From: Verrucomicrobiia bacterium
GTDB taxonomy: Bacteria > Verrucomicrobiota > Verrucomicrobiia > Verrucomicrobiales > DEV007
NCBI GenBank assembly: GCA_020440025.1
Contig: JAGROX010000151.1
Span: 3,026-56,344 of the forward strand
Direction of reading: 5' to 3'
DNA length: 53,319 nt
Shown: piece after piece, positions 46,301 through 52,300 of the stretch
How the letters are laid out: every line of letters begins with the position of its first letter
Numbering within the stretch: position 1 is the first letter of the stretch
Made by a program: the position numbers and the translations under genes
Notes under the pieces: model-generated
Seen by the model: only the letters and a program-made list of their open reading frames with translations
Database searches by the model: none
What the model was told of the DNA's origin: nothing

Positions 46301-49300
46301 TCGTTGACCGCTGTCAGATCGATATTCCCGGAATGGGCACCATCACCATCCCAACCACCATGTCCGATCTGGGCATAGTTCTGAGCGCGAGAGGTCCCCG
46401 CGTCCATCAAAACGCCACCGTTCACATTCACACCACCGTCGATCGAGAGATCAATCGATCCCTGCGTATCTCCACGGGCCTGGGCACCGCCATGTCCGAT
46501 CTGGGCGTAGGCCCAACGGCCATCCGCAAGTGACCCGCCAGTTTGATTACCGCTCACGGTCAGATTGCCTCCCGCCACCGTGGTCAACTCGATCTTTCCT
46601 TCAAAATCTGGATTTCCATCCGCCATCGATGCCGGAGAATCTCCAATCGCTCCTCTGCCACCGTGGCCGATCTGGGCATAGGAGCCGCCATTGTTGCCCC
46701 CCTGCAACAGCACGTCTCCGCTGCCATCGATGAGGATGTCTCCGGCGATTCCTTCTCCCGCAAAGCTGCGCCCGCCATTTCCGATCTGGGCATAAGCGTT
46801 GGCGCCTCCGCCGGCCAAAAGTGAGAGAGCTCCGGGATCACAGAAGCTGATGGAGATCGGCGCATTCACCAAAGCCCCGACACTGGAGAACCCTCCATGT
46901 CCGATCTGGGTCGAGGCATCATCAACCGCTCCCGAAGTCATCGAGAGGCCATCGCCTTTCACTCCGATTTCAATGCCACCTGTGACATCTCCGCTACCGT
47001 CACTGAAAAATCCGACCTGAGTGCCTGCCCCAATTGTGGAGTCGCTGGCAACCAAGTTCACCCCCTTGCCGAATAGTCCGGTAGTTCCCGCTCGGCTCCC
47101 CACTCTGACGGCGGCCAATTGAGCCGAATCACCGAGAGTGATCGAACCCGCTCCATTGCCACCCAAGTCGTTGCCAAAGGCATCGCAGGTATTGAAATCG
47201 ACAGCCACGCCACTCCCCGAAATCACCGGCTGGCAGAAATCTCCGCCCGTGAACGTGACCTGACCAGTAGCGGTGCCGCCGGTCCCATCCCATCCGGCTA
47301 CCAGAGTGATCTTACCTGAGCCCGCATTCTGATACGAACTCAGCATCGTGATGCTGCCGCCCGTGGCGAGGGTGAAATCTTCCGCCGAATTTAAGAAGCG
47401 GTCGTTTCCAGCAGCAATCGTGAGATCGATATCATTGGCAAAGGCCACATTGATTGGTCCACTGCCAAAGTTTCCGTTGATCATGGTTCCCACATCCACC
47501 AACGCGGAGCCCGGCAAAGTCACCCCTCCGTTGGCCACCATCTGGAACCCGTCGCCGCCCAAGTAATCCACCGCTGCCAATCCCCCGTTGGTCTGGTGAA
47601 ACACATTCACATTGCCACCCGCAATGCCGTTGGTGGCCGTCAACGCCCCACCGGCAAAAAGGTGAACCCCACCCTCACGAGTGCCAGTCGTTGCCACCCC
47701 CGCGCCGTGACCGTGTCCGATCATTGCATATCGGAGCGTGTTGTTCCCACCCGTCAGGATGATATCGCCCGCAGTTCCGCTGCCATCGTCGGCAATCACC
47801 CGAATGTCCCCCGACATCGCCCCGTCGGCTGACTCGCCGCCGTGACCGATCTGACTCATCGCTCCGGCATTGCCTGCTATCAGTTCGACGTTTCCATCGG
47901 ATGCCACCACGGTGATGTCACCGTCGAAATCTCCGTCCACCAAACGACCACCGTGACCAATCGCTGCGTAGGCATTGCCACCCGCTCCAGAGCCATCTAC
48001 GATCACCCCATTGGCACCCACCACGCAGATGTCACCGTTGGCATCGACCAGCATCGTGCCATTACTCCAGCCTCCGTGACCGATCCGGGCGTAGTTGCCA
48101 TATTCCTCGCCGCTCTTAAGTGTCACCTGCCCCGATTTGGCATGAACCGTGACACCATCGGAATAGGTGCCGGCGAAGGCGGCGTCATTGTTGTAGCCAC
48201 CGTGTCCAATCTGCGCGTGAGAATACCGGCTGGTGGTGAAATCTCCACCGCCGAGAAGCTCGATATCACCGGCATCGGCAGTCACCGAGACCACACCCGA
48301 GCGATCCATGTCGATGTCTCGTCCTCCGTGACCAATCATCGCGGAAGCGAAGTAGCCAGCGGTGCCACCCTCTACCTTCACGCCACCATTGATCACACTC
48401 ACGATGATATCACCGATCAAACTTCCGGTACCTCCGTAGTAGTTGGAATGTCCGATCGTCGCGATGGCCGCTTCCCCACCTTCACCGCCTTTCACATAGA
48501 TCCCATCAGTAGCGGCCGTGCCTGTGGCGCGCACTGTGGTCGCTCCGCTGATGTCCCCCTCAAGCTGAGCGCCACCATTTCCGATCGTCGCAAAATTGTA
48601 AGTATTATCGCCGCCGATGACTTTCACCCCTCCTGCGCCAGCGGTCACACTAACATCGCCACTGAGATCACCGTCGGCATTGTAGCCGCCGTGACCGATC
48701 TGGGCGTAGGAATAGACCCCCGAACCGCCACCTCTAACTTCGACGCTGCCCGACGCATTCACCGTGATCTTACCGGCCTGACTGCCGTTGGAGTCACGGC
48801 CACCATGTCCCATCTGCGCATGCGTGGCATTGTCCAAACCACCTTCGAACATCACACCTCCGCCACCCGTTGTCGTGACGGTAATGTCCCCAAGCATTGT
48901 GCCATCGGAGTCATAGCCGCCATGTCCCAGCTGCGCGTAGCTTTCCAGTCCTGTATTGGCACCACCGCTGCTGCCCCCGATAAAGTTGACCCCACCGGCA
49001 CCGGCAGTAACAAAAATATCACCCTGATGATCGACCAAGCCGTCCTGCAGGCCCTTGACCTGATATCCGCCCAGCCCCAGTTGAGCCTGGCTGCGTCTCC
49101 CCGCTCCGGCGGTGAAGTTGACAGCGTCGCCTGCCGTCACGCTGATGCCATCGGCGAGTCCCAACGTGCCTCCGACCGAATTCGCCGAAAAACGTCCGAT
49201 ACCCGCCGCCGTGCTTCCCCAAGTGGACGTTCCGAAATGCCCGATGGCAACCGAGTTGTAAACGTCGGTGGTTGGGCTGACCACTCCGGTGGTGTTGTTG

Positions 49301-52300
49301 ACGGAAAAGTCCACCGTCTCGGCACCGCCGGTAAACACCACACTCCCGGTAGTGGCCTCGACCTGAATGGCTCCAGTGTGATCCCCGGTTGACGCTGGGC
49401 CACCATGACCTATGGCGGCCATGTGCAAACGCCCTTCGTTATTTCCCGCACTGCCATTGGCGGTATCGCCACCATTGAACGAAATGTTGCCGGTAGCGGT
49501 AACGACTCGGATGTCGCCCCGATGTCCGACGCCCGCATTGTATTCGTTACCGACTCCAGCATCGGCATCGTAGCCGCCGTGACCGAGTTGGGCCGACAGC
49601 CTTCCGTCGGCATAGATGCCCTCGTCGCCATTGGTGATATCAGCATCGGTGGGCAGCGTGGAGAAAGGAGCAAGGTCGGTGAATCCATTTGCGGTAGTTC
49701 GGGCCAGCATTGTTCCAGCAGTAAAAGTGATCCCAGTGGCCGCCGAGACATCGATGTCCCCCAAGAAACCCGTCGTGGTGCTGTCGCTCTTCGCACCGCG
49801 CCCGCCGTGCCCGAGTTGGACGTAGTTGTCGGAAAGATTACCCGCCTTGAACAATAGAGCGCCCCCCGTTGATTGGACCGAGATATCTCCTGAATGCGCA
49901 CCAGATGTCTGAAGTCCGCCATGACCGAGCTGAGCATAGGCTTGCCGCTCGCGCGCCAGAGTGCCAACTCCGGCGAGGAAGGTGATGTCGCCCCCTGCGG
50001 TGACATCGATATCGCCAGTCTGGATTCCATCTGACTCGTTGCCACCATTGCCGAGTTGGGCATGACTCAGACGTCCACCAGCCGTGAATTGGATGCCCCC
50101 AGTTCCGGCATTGACCGTAATATCGGCGTGGTGGCTTCCACGGGTGGCATTGCCTCCGTGGCCAAGTTGAGCATAGGAGACATCTCCCTGACCACCAGTG
50201 AAAACGATGTCTCCATTGGCCCCCACAGTGATGTCGCCGACATTGTCGCCATAGTTGGCGTAGCCCCCATGACCGATTTGAGCCATCGCGTACGAAGCAC
50301 TTCCTCCCGTGAAGGTGATCCCGGCACCTGCATTCACCTCAATGTTCCCCGTGCTCCCGACACTCGGTAGCGCCCCGTTCACGTTGTCCGCGTCGTAGCC
50401 GCCATGACCCAACACGGCACTATTGCGGTCGCCATTTCCCGATAAGAAAGTGATCGCGCCCAAGGCATCGACATCAATGTCACCGAGGTGATCTCCTCGC
50501 GACTGGTAGCCGCCGTGGCCAAGCTGGGCATAGGCTTCTGCCTGGCCCAGTTGGCCCGCTGTGAAAGTAATGGCTCCCGAGGAATTGACCGTAATCTTGC
50601 TGATCGTTGCATCCCCTGGATTGCCCGAGTCAGCGCCTTGGTCTCCCAACGCGTCACGCCCTCCGTGTCCGATTTGAGCATAGGCCCGATAATCACCACC
50701 GGTGAAACTGATATCTCCACCACCCAGAGTAGCGACGCTGATCGTACCAAAATGACTGCCGCTGCTGTCTCGCCCACCATGTCCGATTTGCGTGAACGAA
50801 TCGTTACTGTCGCTATCAAGTGAGACCGCGCTGAAATCGATATCTCCGCCACCTTTGGCCGTCACCGAAATATTGCCGCTATTCCCAACTGTCGCATCCG
50901 CATTCCAGCCACCATGACCGATCTGCGTCCATGATTGGGAGCCATCACCAGCCTTGAATCGAATACCCGTGGCTCCGTTTGATTCTACGGTGATGTCTCC
51001 CTTGAAATCACCCGTCGCCGAAGTGCCACCATGACCGATGCTGGCCGAATTGTAGGAAGTGGAATTCAGGGGGCCCCCATCAAAATTGATGTTTCCTCCC
51101 GCGGTGACAAAAATCGACGCCTCGGCATCCCCTTGAGAATCCCGACCGCCATGCCCGATTTGCGCGTGGCTGTAGGCACCATCGCTTCCCGCCGTGAAGT
51201 TGATATCTCCCGAATTCGACGTCACGACAATCGTCTCACCCACCCCGCCCTTGCTGCCGTCCACATCTCTTCCGCCGTGGCCGAGTTGAGCAAAATTGTA
51301 GGCATTGCTGGTCCCGCCGGTGAACGTGATGTCGTTCTCTGCGATCACGGAGATATTGCCGGAAAAGGTGCCGTCGATTCCAGTTCCCGCACCGAATCCA
51401 CCATGACCGATCATCGCATAGGTTCCGTAGTCCTGCCCACCACTTACGGTAACGGCACCCGCAGTAGCCTCTACCGAGATCGAGCCACGGGAGTTGTAGA
51501 ATTCGCCGTCTAGAATATTGCCGTATCCGCCATGACCGATCTGAGCATGGTTGTAGCTGCTGCCAGCGATGCGGTCCCCTCCTGCCGTGACCTCGATATC
51601 ACCCGAGGCTACGGTGACATTGATGGCACCAGTCCTATCGCCCCTCGTGTCACGACTGTTATGGCCGATGGCCGCGTGGGAAAAATAGCCGTCCGTAGAG
51701 GCAGTCAGAGATAAGCCGCCTGCCGCAACCTCAACGGTGATATCATCGACCGCAGAAGAGGTCGCAGGAGAGAAATAGTTTCCATGCCCAATCGTCGCGC
51801 CGGCATAGGAACCCGTGCCGCCCTGCATGACGATACCATCTGTTGCAGCCAGACCGACCGCTTTCACGATCGTGTCACCTGCCGTCTCTCCATCAAGTTG
51901 ATAGCCTCCACTGCCTATCTGGGCAAACGATGAGGTCCCCGATCCCCCTTGGAGCAGGATTCCTCCGGTCCCCGCCTGAACCGAAACAATCCCGAAGCGA
52001 TCTCCATCCAAGGCCGCTCCACCGTTCCCGATCAGCGCGTAATTGTAACTGGTATCCCCCCCCAGCAAAGAGACCTTGCCACCGGCTTCCACCGTGACAT
52101 CGCCACTGAAGATCGATCCACCCACAGGCCCATCGTAATCTGAATCATACCCACCATGACCAATCTGGGCGTATGAGGTGCTTCCGTATACCACCGCAGG
52201 CGCCGCTCCTTGAAGGCTGATGTCTCCTCCAGCCGTGACATTAATCTCATTCTTGGTAAATGAAGCCAGATCATGAGTTACCCCACCGTGCCCGATCTGA

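Noticed and set aside
47842-49392. A 516-codon open frame antisense to the giant gene, with similar ones at 42655-43698 and 45649-46533
   Set aside because: They read the repeat units in the opposite sense (recurring MSDLG and TDLGVGI-like words), a by-product of the repeat codons.
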